Below are positions 38,060 to 46,352 of a DNA stretch of 64,000 nt, piece after piece; position 1 is the stretch's first letter; every line of letters begins with the position of its first letter. Under the pieces are notes generated by a model. It was not told where the DNA came from. It saw only the letters and a program-made list of their open reading frames with translations, and made no database searches. Source of the stretch: a virus; the IMG/VR virus record IMGVR_UViG_3300023199_000204, positions 62,001 to 126,000 of that record; one strand, 5' to 3'. A program made the translations under genes and the position numbers.

Positions 38060-39177
38060 CTTACATATCTGAAACAATTTTATTGTATGAGTGGGACTAT
38101 AATAAAAACATAGGATTAAATCCTAATAAAATAAAACAAGGTAGCAATAAAAAAGTATGGTGGAAATGTAATATTTGTAGTCAAAATTGGAAAGCAATTG
38201 TTAAAAACAGGTCAAAAGGGTCAAAATGCCCATACTGTATTGGAAGAAAAATTTATGAAAAAAATTGTTTATCAACAACTCATCCAGAACTAATTAAAGA
38301 ATGGGATTTTTCTAAAAACATTATATCTCCTAATGATATAAGTTTTGGAAGCCATAAAAGAGTATGGTGGAAATGTAAAAGCAAACATGAGTGGAGAGTA
38401 TCTATAAATAATAGAACAAGTCATAACTATGGATGCCCATATTGCACAAATAGAAAAGTTTGCGAAGATAATTGTTTAGAGACAAATTTTCCTAAAATAG
38501 CAAAAGAATGGAATTATAACAAAAATGGTGATCTAACTCCAAAAAATGTAATTTTCGGAAGTGGAAAAAAAGTATGGTGGAAATGTAAAAGCGGTCATGA
38601 ATGGAAGACTACTATAGTTAATAGGACAAGACTTAAAAATAATTGTCCTTATTGTTGTAATCAAAAAGTTTGTAATGATAATTGCCTATCAACAACTCAT
38701 CCAGAGTTTTTAAAAGAATGGAATTATATTAAAAATAAATTATCCCCCTATGATGTAGTTGCCGGTAGCAGTAAAAAAATTTGGTGGATATGTAAATGCG
38801 GACATGAATGGCGAGCTACTTTAAAAAATAGGACCAATAAAAATAGAAGCTGTATTAAGTGTTATAATAATAGGGTTTCTAATATTTCTCAAAAATGGTT
38901 AGATTTATTATCTGTCCCAAACAAGTTTAGAGAAATTAAAATTAATGTTAATAATAATAAATATATATTTGCTGATGCTTTTTATAACAACACTATATAT
39001 GAGTTTTACGGATGCTTTTGGCATGGATGTCCAATTTGTTTTCCAGAAGGAATTAATAAAGTTAATAAAAAGCCTTTTAAAACTTTATATTATGAAGTAG
39101 GAGAAAGAAATAATCTAATACTTTCATCTAATTATGAGTTAAAAAGCATTTGGGAATGTGATTTTAAGGAGAGATAA
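38056..39177 (+). CDS. Zinc-ribbon repeat homing endonuclease (four repeats)
   Basis: 373 residues with four repeats of about 68 residues (KKVWWKCNICSQNWKAIV, KRVWWKCKSKHEWRVSI, KKVWWKCKSGHEWKTTI, KKIWWICKCGHEWRATL), each with CxxC pairs. The C-terminal nuclease-like domain follows (NISQKWLDLLSVPNKFREIK, then TIYEFYGCFWHGCPICF, ending SIWECDF). It sits between a 30-codon remnant and a full copy of a glycosyltransferase start. Its four CATG sites contrast with the near absence of this word in surrounding genes, pointing to recent entry. Confidence 0.8.
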   Translation: MTYISETILLYEWDYNKNIGLNPNKIKQGSNKKVWWKCNICSQNWKAIVKNRSKGSKCPYCIGRKIYEKNCLSTTHPELIKEWDFSKNIISPNDISFGSHKRVWWKCKSKHEWRVSINNRTSHNYGCPYCTNRKVCEDNCLETNFPKIAKEWNYNKNGDLTPKNVIFGSGKKVWWKCKSGHEWKTTIVNRTRLKNNCPYCCNQKVCNDNCLSTTHPEFLKEWNYIKNKLSPYDVVAGSSKKIWWICKCGHEWRATLKNRTNKNRSCIKCYNNRVSNISQKWLDLLSVPNKFREIKINVNNNKYIFADAFYNNTIYEFYGCFWHGCPICFPEGINKVNKKPFKTLYYEVGERNNLILSSNYELKSIWECDFKER

Positions 39178-39903
39178 ATGAATTTTACCTTTGGAGTTAT
39201 AACGGCGGGAAATAAAACATATATTGAAAATATTATTAAATCTATTGAAAACGAAAATATTCCTAATTATGAAATTATAGTAGTTGGCGGAAATCCAATA
39301 AAAAATATTTGTCATATACCATTTAATGAAAGTAAAAAGAAAATGTGGATTACTAAAAAGAAAAACCTAATAACTGAAAATGCTAAATATGAAAATATAG
39401 TTTATCTTCACGATTATATTAAACTAATGCCTGGTTGGTATAATGGTTTTAAAATATTTGGTAATGATTTTGATGTTTGTATGACCAAAATGGAGACATC
39501 AAGTGGAAAAAGGTATCGAGATTGGAGTTTATGTGCTTGGGCGCCTATTTTAGATTTAATAGGAGAGGAGAATAGATATGAAAGGCTTCTTCCGTATAAT
39601 GAAACCAGATTGACAAAAATACAATACATTTCTGGTGCTTACTGGGTTGCCAAAAGAGATTTTATGGTTAAGTATCCTTTAGATGAAGAGTTGGTTTGGG
39701 GGAGATCAGAAGATATTGAATGGTCTTATAGGGCACGAAAAGCCTGTAATTTTAAAATGAATGCTCACTCCTCTGTAAAGTTGTTAAAAGAAAAGGATCC
39801 GAGTTTTATCCTCGCGTCACAAAGAACAATAGATTTGTGCGTGGAGAATTTGGATTTAATTATGGAAAGAAATGAAAAGAAATATGAGGAAACTTGGAAA
39901 TGA
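39178..39903 (+). CDS. GT2-like glycosyltransferase
   Basis: 241 residues, with AAGGAGAG upstream supplied by the end of the endonuclease gene. NFTFGVITAGNKTYIENIIK and NYEIIVVGGNP form the nucleotide-binding core. VYLHDYIKLMPGWYNGF stands where DxD is expected. YISGAYWVAKRDFM and WGRSEDIEWSYRARK complete a GT-A layout, with Glu-Asp as probable catalytic base. The same 5' end occurs as a remnant upstream of the endonuclease. The donor is unknown. Confidence 0.7.
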   Translation: MNFTFGVITAGNKTYIENIIKSIENENIPNYEIIVVGGNPIKNICHIPFNESKKKMWITKKKNLITENAKYENIVYLHDYIKLMPGWYNGFKIFGNDFDVCMTKMETSSGKRYRDWSLCAWAPILDLIGEENRYERLLPYNETRLTKIQYISGAYWVAKRDFMVKYPLDEELVWGRSEDIEWSYRARKACNFKMNAHSSVKLLKEKDPSFILASQRTIDLCVENLDLIMERNEKKYEETWK

Positions 39904-40376
39904 AATTTATTTCGCATAGAGGAAACATAGATGGTCCAAATCCCGAAAGAGAAAATGATCCAGAATACATACAAGAAGCTCTTGATAAAGGGTTTGAAGT
40001 AGAAGTTGATGTTTGGTTTATTAATGGAGATTTTTATTTGGGACACGATTATGGTCAATATAAAATAACCAATCCAGATTTGCTATATGATAAAAGGGTA
40101 TGGTGCCACGCCAAACATATAAAAGCTTTGAAAGAAATGATTGAAGAAAATATACATTGTTTCTGGCATCAAAATGATAATTATACTTTAACATCTAATA
40201 AATATATTTGGGCATATCCTTTAAAGATATATAATCCACATACAATAGCTGTTTTGCCAGAGAACAATAATGTAATTCCAGAACATCTTGTTAAATGTGT
40301 AGGAATATGTAGTGATAATATAGCTTATTATAAAAAAGAATTTGAGTTGATAAGATTAACCAAGGAGATAAAATGA
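39900..40376 (+). CDS. Short glycerophosphodiester phosphodiesterase-like protein
   Basis: 158 residues from the ATG at 39900, preferred to a TTG at 39894 because it overlaps the upstream stop as ATGA. FISHRGNIDGPNPERENDPE with YIQEALDKGFEVEVDVWFIN and YLGHDYG matches the catalytic start of GDPD-family enzymes: His of HRG, Glu of EN, Glu/Asp of VEVDV, and GHD. The usual C-terminal half of the TIM barrel is reduced, since family members exceed 220 residues. Similar short versions occur in polysaccharide clusters. A role in trimming or adding glycerol-phosphate is speculative. Confidence 0.7.
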   Translation: MKFISHRGNIDGPNPERENDPEYIQEALDKGFEVEVDVWFINGDFYLGHDYGQYKITNPDLLYDKRVWCHAKHIKALKEMIEENIHCFWHQNDNYTLTSNKYIWAYPLKIYNPHTIAVLPENNNVIPEHLVKCVGICSDNIAYYKKEFELIRLTKEIK

Positions 40377-41239
40377 AAGTATCGGTAGTTATTTCAGTAT
40401 GTGATAATAGGAAAGATATGTTTAAAAGGTCTTTGGACACCTGGTCCAAACAAACTATGGACAAAAAAGATTTTGAATTAGTTGTGGTTGATGATGCGGA
40501 AAGAAGTGATTTAAAGAAACTATGTAAAACTTACAGTAAAGAGCACAGGCTTCAAATACAATATTTAAACATCGACAATTCAAAAGCAGATGTGCCAGTA
40601 ACAACATTTTTACCTATTGTGAGCAATAATGTTGGAATGAGAATCGCAAAAGGAGATGTTGTTGTAATTACTGGTCCTGAGACACTACAGGCAGAAGATA
40701 ATTTAAAAATAGCTCACACAATGGTCGCAAGAAAAGAATGTGCCTATGGGCTTGTATATCGTTCAAATATACAGTTTGTTGATTATATTGATTCGAAATG
40801 GGATGAGCTTAAAGACAAACCTTTTGAAAATTTATTTAACATTGCTGGAGCTAAAGCTGACTGTAGAACAAGACCACCACATCCTCCAAGTTATTGGTAT
40901 TTAATGGCTGTAAAAAAAGAGTATGTAGAGAAAATTGGAGGAGTTGATGAGGCTTTTGCTAAAGGTTTCTGCGCCGAAGACGATGACTTCTCAAACAGGA
41001 TGGAAAGATCAGGAGTTATGCCTGTATTTGAACATAAAATGATTGGCATTCATCAGGATCATAGCAGAGAGGATAGGTTAGATGCTAAACATTCAATACG
41101 AAAAACACCAGAAGGGCAGAGGTTAAGAAGAAAAAACACTATGTTGTGGAAATCAAACACTGTAAAAGGCGTGGTTGAGGTTAATAAAGACCATACTTGG
41201 GGTGATACAAAAGTTATTGTAAAACACGAAACTTGGTAA
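40373..41239 (+). CDS. GT2 glycosyltransferase
   Basis: 288 residues, coupled to the preceding gene by ATGA. KVSVVISVCDNRKDMFKRSL and VVVDDAERSDLKKLCKTYSK give the GT2 start with the DD motif. ITGPETLQAEDNL, WYLMAVKKEYVEKIGG and FCAEDDDFSNRMERSGVMPV follow, matching the catalytic domain of the gene at 25074. Its 3' end, encoding HTWGDTKVIVKHETW, is repeated at 48374-48442, 7.2 kb downstream. It precedes a short noncoding gap with an inverted repeat. Confidence 0.85.
   Translation: MKVSVVISVCDNRKDMFKRSLDTWSKQTMDKKDFELVVVDDAERSDLKKLCKTYSKEHRLQIQYLNIDNSKADVPVTTFLPIVSNNVGMRIAKGDVVVITGPETLQAEDNLKIAHTMVARKECAYGLVYRSNIQFVDYIDSKWDELKDKPFENLFNIAGAKADCRTRPPHPPSYWYLMAVKKEYVEKIGGVDEAFAKGFCAEDDDFSNRMERSGVMPVFEHKMIGIHQDHSREDRLDAKHSIRKTPEGQRLRRKNTMLWKSNTVKGVVEVNKDHTWGDTKVIVKHETW
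41180..41237 (+). repeat. Left direct repeat around the sialylation block
   Basis: The last coding bases of the GT2 gene recur at 48380-48437, exactly 7200 bases away, with about 48 of 57 aligned positions identical by manual alignment. Shared runs include TTAATAAAGA and TTATTGTAAAACACGAA. The two copies bracket the block with NeuA, NeuB and the GT29-like enzyme. Confidence 0.75.
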
Positions 41240-41256
41240 GAAATGCTAAAATTTTC

Positions 41257-41298
41257 TACTAATATTGCTATATTATTTTGATATATAAAATATTAGTA
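41257..41298 (+). promoter_or_regulatory. Intergenic inverted repeat
   Basis: TACTAATATT (41257-41266) and AATATTAGTA (41289-41298) form a perfect 10-bp stem with a 22-base AT-rich loop. It lies in the 72-base gap between the GT2 gene and a methyltransferase, and is followed by AAAGGTGG as ribosome site. There is no T run after it, so it is not a classical terminator. It could be an operator, an RNA processing site or a junction scar. Confidence 0.45.
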
Positions 41299-41311
41299 AA
41301 AGGTGGATTAA

Positions 41312-41908
41312 ATGGGAAAATTTAGTATAGAATATATGATAAATCAAGCGGTTAGTGGAACAAGTGATATTCATTCTCACTTGTTAACTTTATTTGCATT
41401 GGCCTTAAATATCAAAGCAAAAGTTATAATTGAGTTAGGCGTTAGGGGAGGCGAAAGCACTATTCCATTGTTGTTAGCAGCACAAAAAAATGGTGGAAAA
41501 TTACACTCTGTTGATATAAAAGACCACGGTATAAGTTCAGTCCCTGAAAATTTAAAAAAGTTATGGAAGTTTTATAAAAGTGACGCCATAGAGTTTTTAA
41601 AAAACTGGAAAGTAAAGGCAGATTTGGTTTTTGTTGATGATTGGCACACTTATGATCACGTTAAAAAAGAATTAGAAATAATTGAAACTTTCATAACACC
41701 TTCTAGTTTAGTAATATTACACGATTCAATGTATTACAATTATGAGCCATATTATCATATGGATTTAAACGCAACTGGGCAATGGGCAGATGGAGGCCCT
41801 TATAGGGCTCTATCTGAGCTTGATAAAAATTCTTGGGAATTCTCTACTATACCTTCTTGTCACGGCTTAACCATTTTAAGAAAAAAGCCTAATAAGAAGT
41901 TTAAATAA
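41312..41908 (+). CDS. Class I methyltransferase (Methyltransf_24-like)
   Basis: 198 residues. VIIELGVRGGESTIPLLLAA near residue 38, KLHSVDIKDHG, ADLVFVDDWHTYDHVKKELE near 108 and LVILHDSMY follow the pattern of the Methyltransf_24/cephalosporin-hydroxylase-like group, in which the VFVDD..HtYd segment binds metal. The likely job is sugar methylation or hydroxylation. It is the first gene of the block between the direct repeats. The exact reaction is uncertain. Confidence 0.65.
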   Translation: MGKFSIEYMINQAVSGTSDIHSHLLTLFALALNIKAKVIIELGVRGGESTIPLLLAAQKNGGKLHSVDIKDHGISSVPENLKKLWKFYKSDAIEFLKNWKVKADLVFVDDWHTYDHVKKELEIIETFITPSSLVILHDSMYYNYEPYYHMDLNATGQWADGGPYRALSELDKNSWEFSTIPSCHGLTILRKKPNKKFK

Positions 41909-42958
41909 ATGTCTTTTAAAAATATTTTAAAAAAACATAATGATTTGCCACAGGCTCAAAAAGTATTGTTTGTTCCTGTTAATACGCGACATAACGGAAT
42001 GCCGCAGGGCTTTGTAAATAATGGATTTCAGACATATTCTATAAACATTGATAATCCTAGGTTAGATAGAAACAAATATAAAGTTGAAGGTGGCATAAAA
42101 GAAATTGGAGAACTTCTTATAGAAACTTGTAAAAATTTACAACCTAATTGGGTACATATTCCTACCTCTAAACCAGGATTAATAGAGTTAAAAGATGTAA
42201 AAGAGGCAAAAAAAGTGTGTGGCGCAATTTTTACAAGCTGGGCAGGAGATGTTAGAGAAGAACCTTTACCATTTTTTATAGAACTTAGCGAAATAATTGA
42301 TTTTACATTTATCTCTAATGTTGGCCAACTTGATTTATATAGGAAAAATGGATGTAAAAACGTAGATTATTGGCAATACGGAGTGGATGTTAATAAGGCT
42401 AAGCCACTATCTACAAAAGAAAAAGATGTTCTTAAATCTAAATATAATCACGATATAGTATTTTGTGCTAACAGCTATGATGGGTTTCCTGGTTACTATA
42501 TAAGAAAAAGTATAGTTTCAGAAGTTTATAAAAAATATGGATCTAGATTTGCTATTTATGGCAACGGGTGGGATACAATAGCGAAAAATTCTTCAAAACC
42601 TAACATAAAATATTTTGAACAAAATAATGTTTATAATTCATCTAAAATTGTTTTAAGTATTAATAATTTCAATGATATTGAAATGTATTTTTCTGGAAGA
42701 CAGTTATTGGCAATGGCCTCAGGTACATTAACATTATCTCACTATATTCCTGGTTTAGAAAGATATTTTGAAAATGGCAAAGATCTTGTTTGGTTTAAAA
42801 CCGAAGATGAATGTATGAAGTTAATAGATTATTATTTAAATAATGAAGGCGAAGCTAAAAGAATAGGATTAAATGGAAGTGCTAAGGTTCTAAAAGAACA
42901 TTCATATGAAGCTAGAATAAAAGAGTTAGGTATAAAACTAGGATTTATAAATGAGTAG
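41909..42958 (+). CDS. GT4-like glycosyltransferase (CgeB-type)
   Basis: 349 residues. The C-terminal half carries FSGRQLLAMASGTLTLSHYI, GLERYFENGKDLVWFKTEDE and LIDYYLNNEGEAKRIGLNGS, the pattern of the Glyco_trans_1_2/CgeB-type GT-B donor domain. The N-terminal half (VLFVPVNTRHNGMPQGFVNN) is the acceptor domain. It has a weak ribosome site and probably depends on translation of the upstream gene. Its substrate is unknown; adjacency to nonulosonate genes suggests one shared glycan. Confidence 0.7.
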   Translation: MSFKNILKKHNDLPQAQKVLFVPVNTRHNGMPQGFVNNGFQTYSINIDNPRLDRNKYKVEGGIKEIGELLIETCKNLQPNWVHIPTSKPGLIELKDVKEAKKVCGAIFTSWAGDVREEPLPFFIELSEIIDFTFISNVGQLDLYRKNGCKNVDYWQYGVDVNKAKPLSTKEKDVLKSKYNHDIVFCANSYDGFPGYYIRKSIVSEVYKKYGSRFAIYGNGWDTIAKNSSKPNIKYFEQNNVYNSSKIVLSINNFNDIEMYFSGRQLLAMASGTLTLSHYIPGLERYFENGKDLVWFKTEDECMKLIDYYLNNEGEAKRIGLNGSAKVLKEHSYEARIKELGIKLGFINE

Positions 42959-43712
42959 TAAATATAAACTAAATCCAAAAATTGAAGAAATTTTAACTGA
43001 TAAAAGAGTGGCTTTGGTGGGGCCATCCCCATATCTTATTGGAAGTGGAATGTCTAAAATAATAGATAGCTTTGATGTTGTATGTAGGATTAGAGATATA
43101 CTTCCAAAAAAAGATTTTAGAAATGATCTAGGAACACGAACAGATGTAATTTTTTATAACTGTGCGACTATAAGTGTGCCTCATTATAAAAAGCGTCTTA
43201 AAGAAGCCGAATCTGTTCTCAAAGATATTAAGATGATGATATGCCCTGTGGCTAAGGGGCTTGGTTCTGATGATTGGAAATCTTGGCCTGATGATTTTAT
43301 AGCACCAGTGGTTAAAAACTTTGCTAATGTTAATAAATATAACATTCCGTTTCATTGGATAGGTATTCCAAACTATAGAATATTATATAATGAGGTTGGT
43401 GTGGAGCCAAACACTGGAACTTTAGCTATTAAGGTGCTTTTGAAATATAAAGTAAAAGAGCTTTTTATAACAGGATTTAGTTTCTATGCTGAAGGATCTA
43501 CAGTTTCAAAAGTATACTATCCAGGATATTTGTTAAATGGGTTTGAGCCAAATCCAAAGACCTGGAGCCCTCATAAAGGTCATAATCAAGATATACAAAA
43601 AAAGCATTTTATAAACAATATTTTACCAAGCACTTCAACAAAAGTGATAGTTGATTCTTATTTAAACAACCTATTAAGTCTAAATCACAAAGAAGTAATA
43701 AAAATAAAATGA
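42951..43712 (+). CDS. Sialyltransferase-like (GT29-type) enzyme
   Basis: 253 residues. VALVGPSPYLIGSGMSKIID followed by SFDVVCRIR (residues about 19-47) resembles sialylmotif L ('vGnS..l...g..ID..D.V.R.N'). EPNTGTLAIKVLLKYKVKEL with FITGFSFY (about 147-172) resembles sialylmotif S. SPHKGHNQDIQKKHF later supplies candidate catalytic histidines. The next two genes encode CMP-sugar and nonulosonate synthases, which would produce the expected donor. GT29 enzymes are mostly eukaryotic, so a phage copy is unusual. The assignment rests on motifs plus context. Confidence 0.7.
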   Translation: MSSKYKLNPKIEEILTDKRVALVGPSPYLIGSGMSKIIDSFDVVCRIRDILPKKDFRNDLGTRTDVIFYNCATISVPHYKKRLKEAESVLKDIKMMICPVAKGLGSDDWKSWPDDFIAPVVKNFANVNKYNIPFHWIGIPNYRILYNEVGVEPNTGTLAIKVLLKYKVKELFITGFSFYAEGSTVSKVYYPGYLLNGFEPNPKTWSPHKGHNQDIQKKHFINNILPSTSTKVIVDSYLNNLLSLNHKEVIKIK

Positions 43713-44398
43713 AGTTATTAGCTATAATCCCTGCTCGTGGGGCAAGTAAAAGTATAAAGAAAAAAAATATAATAGATTTAAATGGAAACCCATTATTATC
43801 ATATACAATACGTTTTTGTCAAAAGTCCAAAGTAATTAAAAATTGTTATGTATCTACAGAAGATGAAGAAATTAAGGCGGTAGCTCAAAAATATAAAGCA
43901 GCCGTAATAGATAGACCACATAAATATTCTATGGATAATTCTACAGATTATGGCTTTTTAAGCCATTTTTTTAGTATAATTCAATGTGATGAAGTTGCTC
44001 TTATGAGACCAACGACTCCAATTAGAAATTTGGAGTTTGTAGAAAAGGCAGTTAAAAAATATTTTGATATTAAAGACGATATAACTGGGTTTAGAAGTGT
44101 TAATGAAATTAATGAAACTCCTTATAAAGTATTTAAAATAAATAAAAGTGGTATATGCGAAGGATTTTTTGATAATTTTAATAACATAAGTGATTATTCA
44201 AATTTACCCAGACAAAGTTTTCCAAAAACATATAAGCCCAACGGACATATAGATATAGTTAAAAAATTAACTCTAGAGTCTGGTAGTATTTTTGGTAATA
44301 GAATTTATGGTTTCATAGGTAGCAGAATTACAGATATAGATAGTATTGAAGACTTAGAATTCGCAAAATATGAAATAAGTCTAAAGGAGAATAAATGA
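43709..44398 (+). CDS. neuA: CMP-nonulosonate (sialate) cytidylyltransferase, NeuA-like
   Basis: 229 residues, the family's normal size. AIIPARGASKSIKKKNIIDL is the CTP-binding P-loop of CMP-Neu5Ac synthetases, followed by GNPLLSYTI, NCYVSTEDEEIKAVA and MRPTTPIRNLEFVEKAV. The late ITDIDSIEDLEFA segment gives the Asp ligands. It activates a nonulosonic acid with CTP. It overlaps the sialyltransferase-like gene by 4 bases and precedes NeuB, a coherent three-gene module. Which acid (Neu5Ac, Kdn, other) cannot be told. Confidence 0.9.
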   Translation: MKLLAIIPARGASKSIKKKNIIDLNGNPLLSYTIRFCQKSKVIKNCYVSTEDEEIKAVAQKYKAAVIDRPHKYSMDNSTDYGFLSHFFSIIQCDEVALMRPTTPIRNLEFVEKAVKKYFDIKDDITGFRSVNEINETPYKVFKINKSGICEGFFDNFNNISDYSNLPRQSFPKTYKPNGHIDIVKKLTLESGSIFGNRIYGFIGSRITDIDSIEDLEFAKYEISLKENK

Positions 44399-45231
44399 GT
44401 GTTTTTATTATAGGAGAGATAGGTATTAATCATAATGGATGTATAGATACAGCTTTAGATTTAATAAAAAAGGCTTCAGTCGCTGGATGCGATGCGGTTA
44501 AGTTTCAAAAAAGAACGGTAGATGTAGTGTACTCTAAAGAAGATCTGGATCGGCCTAGAGAGTCGCCTTGGGGAACAACAAATCGGGAACAAAAATACGG
44601 GTTAGAGTTCGGAGAGGAAGAGTATAATAAAATTGATAGTTTTTGTAAAAAGATGAAAATAGAATGGTTTGCTTCCTCTTGGGATGTAAAATCTCAATTA
44701 TTTTTACAAAAATATTCTTTAAACTATAATAAAATTGCTTCTGCTATGTTGACAAATAGAGAGTTGTTGAAAATCGTAGCAGCAGAGAAGAAACATACAT
44801 TTATTTCTACTGGAATGTCTAGTATGGAGCAAATAGATAAGGCTCAGCAAATATTTTTGAAAAATGGATGCCCATATGAATTAATGCATACCACTAGTGT
44901 TTATCCAATGGATCCAGAGGACGCAAATCTAAAAATGATAGAGACTTTACAAAAGAAATTTAATGTGCCAGTAGGTTATTCTGGACACGAGGTTGGTATT
45001 GCTATTAGTTGTGCTGCTGCTGCTCTTGGAGCAACCTCTATTGAGAGGCACATAACATTAGATAGATCTATGTATGGTTCTGATCAGAGTGCATCTTTAG
45101 AAATAGCAGGTCTAGAAAAGCTAGTTAAGTACATAAGAGCAATTGAAAAAGCTATGGGTGACGGAGTTAAAAAAACTACAGATAAAGAGCTTGAAGTTGC
45201 TAAAAAGTTACGGCGGGTAAATACTTTATAA
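44395..45231 (+). CDS. neuB: N-acetylneuraminate synthase-like (NeuB)
   Basis: 278 residues with AAAGGAG upstream. IIGEIGINHNGCIDTALDLI and AGCDAVKFQKRTVDVVYSKE are the PEP- and metal-binding start of NeuB. IASAMLTNRELLKIVA, FISTGMSSMEQI, LMHTTSVYP and VGYSGHEVGIAIS complete the TIM barrel. It lacks the C-terminal SAF/antifreeze-like domain that brings most NeuB proteins to about 345 residues. It condenses an aldose such as ManNAc with PEP. No ManNAc-forming epimerase (NeuC) is visible in this window, so the host may supply the precursor. Confidence 0.9.
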   Translation: MSVFIIGEIGINHNGCIDTALDLIKKASVAGCDAVKFQKRTVDVVYSKEDLDRPRESPWGTTNREQKYGLEFGEEEYNKIDSFCKKMKIEWFASSWDVKSQLFLQKYSLNYNKIASAMLTNRELLKIVAAEKKHTFISTGMSSMEQIDKAQQIFLKNGCPYELMHTTSVYPMDPEDANLKMIETLQKKFNVPVGYSGHEVGIAISCAAAALGATSIERHITLDRSMYGSDQSASLEIAGLEKLVKYIRAIEKAMGDGVKKTTDKELEVAKKLRRVNTL

Positions 45232-45668
45232 TGGCATCTATAAGACATATAGGAATTACCGTTAGTAATTTATCAAAATCTTTAAATTTTTATGAAAGCT
45301 ACTTTGGTTTTAAAATTCAAAGAAAAATGGAAGAATCTGGTGAAGTTCTTGATAATTTTTCCGCATTAAAAAATGTAGAAGTAATAACAGTAAAGCTTAG
45401 TGATAATAAGGAGCAGCTTTTAGAACTTCTTTGTTATAAATCTCACCCTAATAATAAAGTTGAGTTAAATTTGAAAAGACAAATTTGTTATGTAGGTTGC
45501 TCACATTTTGCTTTAACTGTAGATGATTTAGATGAGATATATAATAAAATGTGCGAAAACGGGATTATATTTAATTACCCTCCTCAAATTTCATCAGATA
45601 ATAAGGTAAAGATTGCTTTTTGTAAGGATCCAGATGGAGTTTTAATAGAATTGGTTGAGGAACTATGA
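45231..45668 (+). CDS. VOC/glyoxalase-fold protein
   Basis: 145 residues. IRHIGITVSNLSKSLNFYES and YFGFKI, then HFALTVDDLDEIYNKM and FCKDPDGVLIELVEEL, show the two paired beta-alpha-beta-beta-beta modules of the vicinal oxygen chelate superfamily. Metal ligands would be the first His, a Glu of the central segment, His of HFAL and the last Glu. It lies inside the nonulosonate block, coupled to NeuB and an SDR gene. It may isomerise or epimerise a sugar intermediate; this is inference. Confidence 0.75.
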   Translation: MASIRHIGITVSNLSKSLNFYESYFGFKIQRKMEESGEVLDNFSALKNVEVITVKLSDNKEQLLELLCYKSHPNNKVELNLKRQICYVGCSHFALTVDDLDEIYNKMCENGIIFNYPPQISSDNKVKIAFCKDPDGVLIELVEEL

Positions 45669-46351
45669 GTATATTAAAAAATAAAAGGGTATTAATAACT
45701 GGAGCATCTAGTGGCCTGGGATATGAATTAGCAAAGGAATTATGTCATAAAAACTGTGATTTGTTTTTAACTGGAAGGAGTTGTTTAAAAAATATTCCAA
45801 AAGACATATATAGTTTATATTTCCCTTGCGATTTAACAGATTCTACTAAACTAGCTGAATTAATCAAAGAATGTAAAAAGAAGCTAGGTGGAATAGATAT
45901 CCTAATTAATTCTGCCGGAACATTCTCTATTTCAGAAAATGAAAATCTAGAAGATTTAGAATATAATCTAGAGCTAAATGTTATTGTTCCATTTAAACTA
46001 TACAAGGCGTTTATAGATGATATGATTGAAAATAAATGGGGAAGAATAGTTAATATAGGGTCATCTTCTTGCTATAAAGGATCAAAAGATACTTTAACAT
46101 ATTGTACATCGAAACACGCCTTGTTAGGTTTTACTAGATCTTTATATGATAGACATAGAAATGATGATATTAAGGTTTTTTGTATTTCTCCAGGATCTAT
46201 GAAAACTAAAATGGCACAAATTGACCACAGGCAAGACTTTAGTACTTTTTTAGATCCTAAAGAAGTTGCTAAATACATATCTTTTGTTTTGGAGTTTAAT
46301 TCAAACTTAATTTCTGAAGAATTAAGATTAAATAGGATGGTAGTTAAATAA
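45665..46351 (+). CDS. Short-chain dehydrogenase/reductase
   Basis: 228 residues. RVLITGASSGLGYELAKELC is the NAD(P) motif, INSAG is the NNAG equivalent, GSSSCYKGSKDTLTYCTSKH carries the catalytic Ser, Tyr and Lys, and CISPGSMKTKM follows. All active-site elements are present. Its place between a VOC protein and a methyltransferase suggests oxidation or reduction of a sugar intermediate, with substrate unknown. Overlaps the VOC gene by 4 bases. Confidence 0.85.
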   Translation: MSILKNKRVLITGASSGLGYELAKELCHKNCDLFLTGRSCLKNIPKDIYSLYFPCDLTDSTKLAELIKECKKKLGGIDILINSAGTFSISENENLEDLEYNLELNVIVPFKLYKAFIDDMIENKWGRIVNIGSSSCYKGSKDTLTYCTSKHALLGFTRSLYDRHRNDDIKVFCISPGSMKTKMAQIDHRQDFSTFLDPKEVAKYISFVLEFNSNLISEELRLNRMVVK

Positions 46352-46352
46352 T

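Noticed and set aside
41240-41311. Rho-independent terminator after the GT2 gene
   Set aside because: The inverted repeat has a long AT-rich loop, no GC stem and no following T run.
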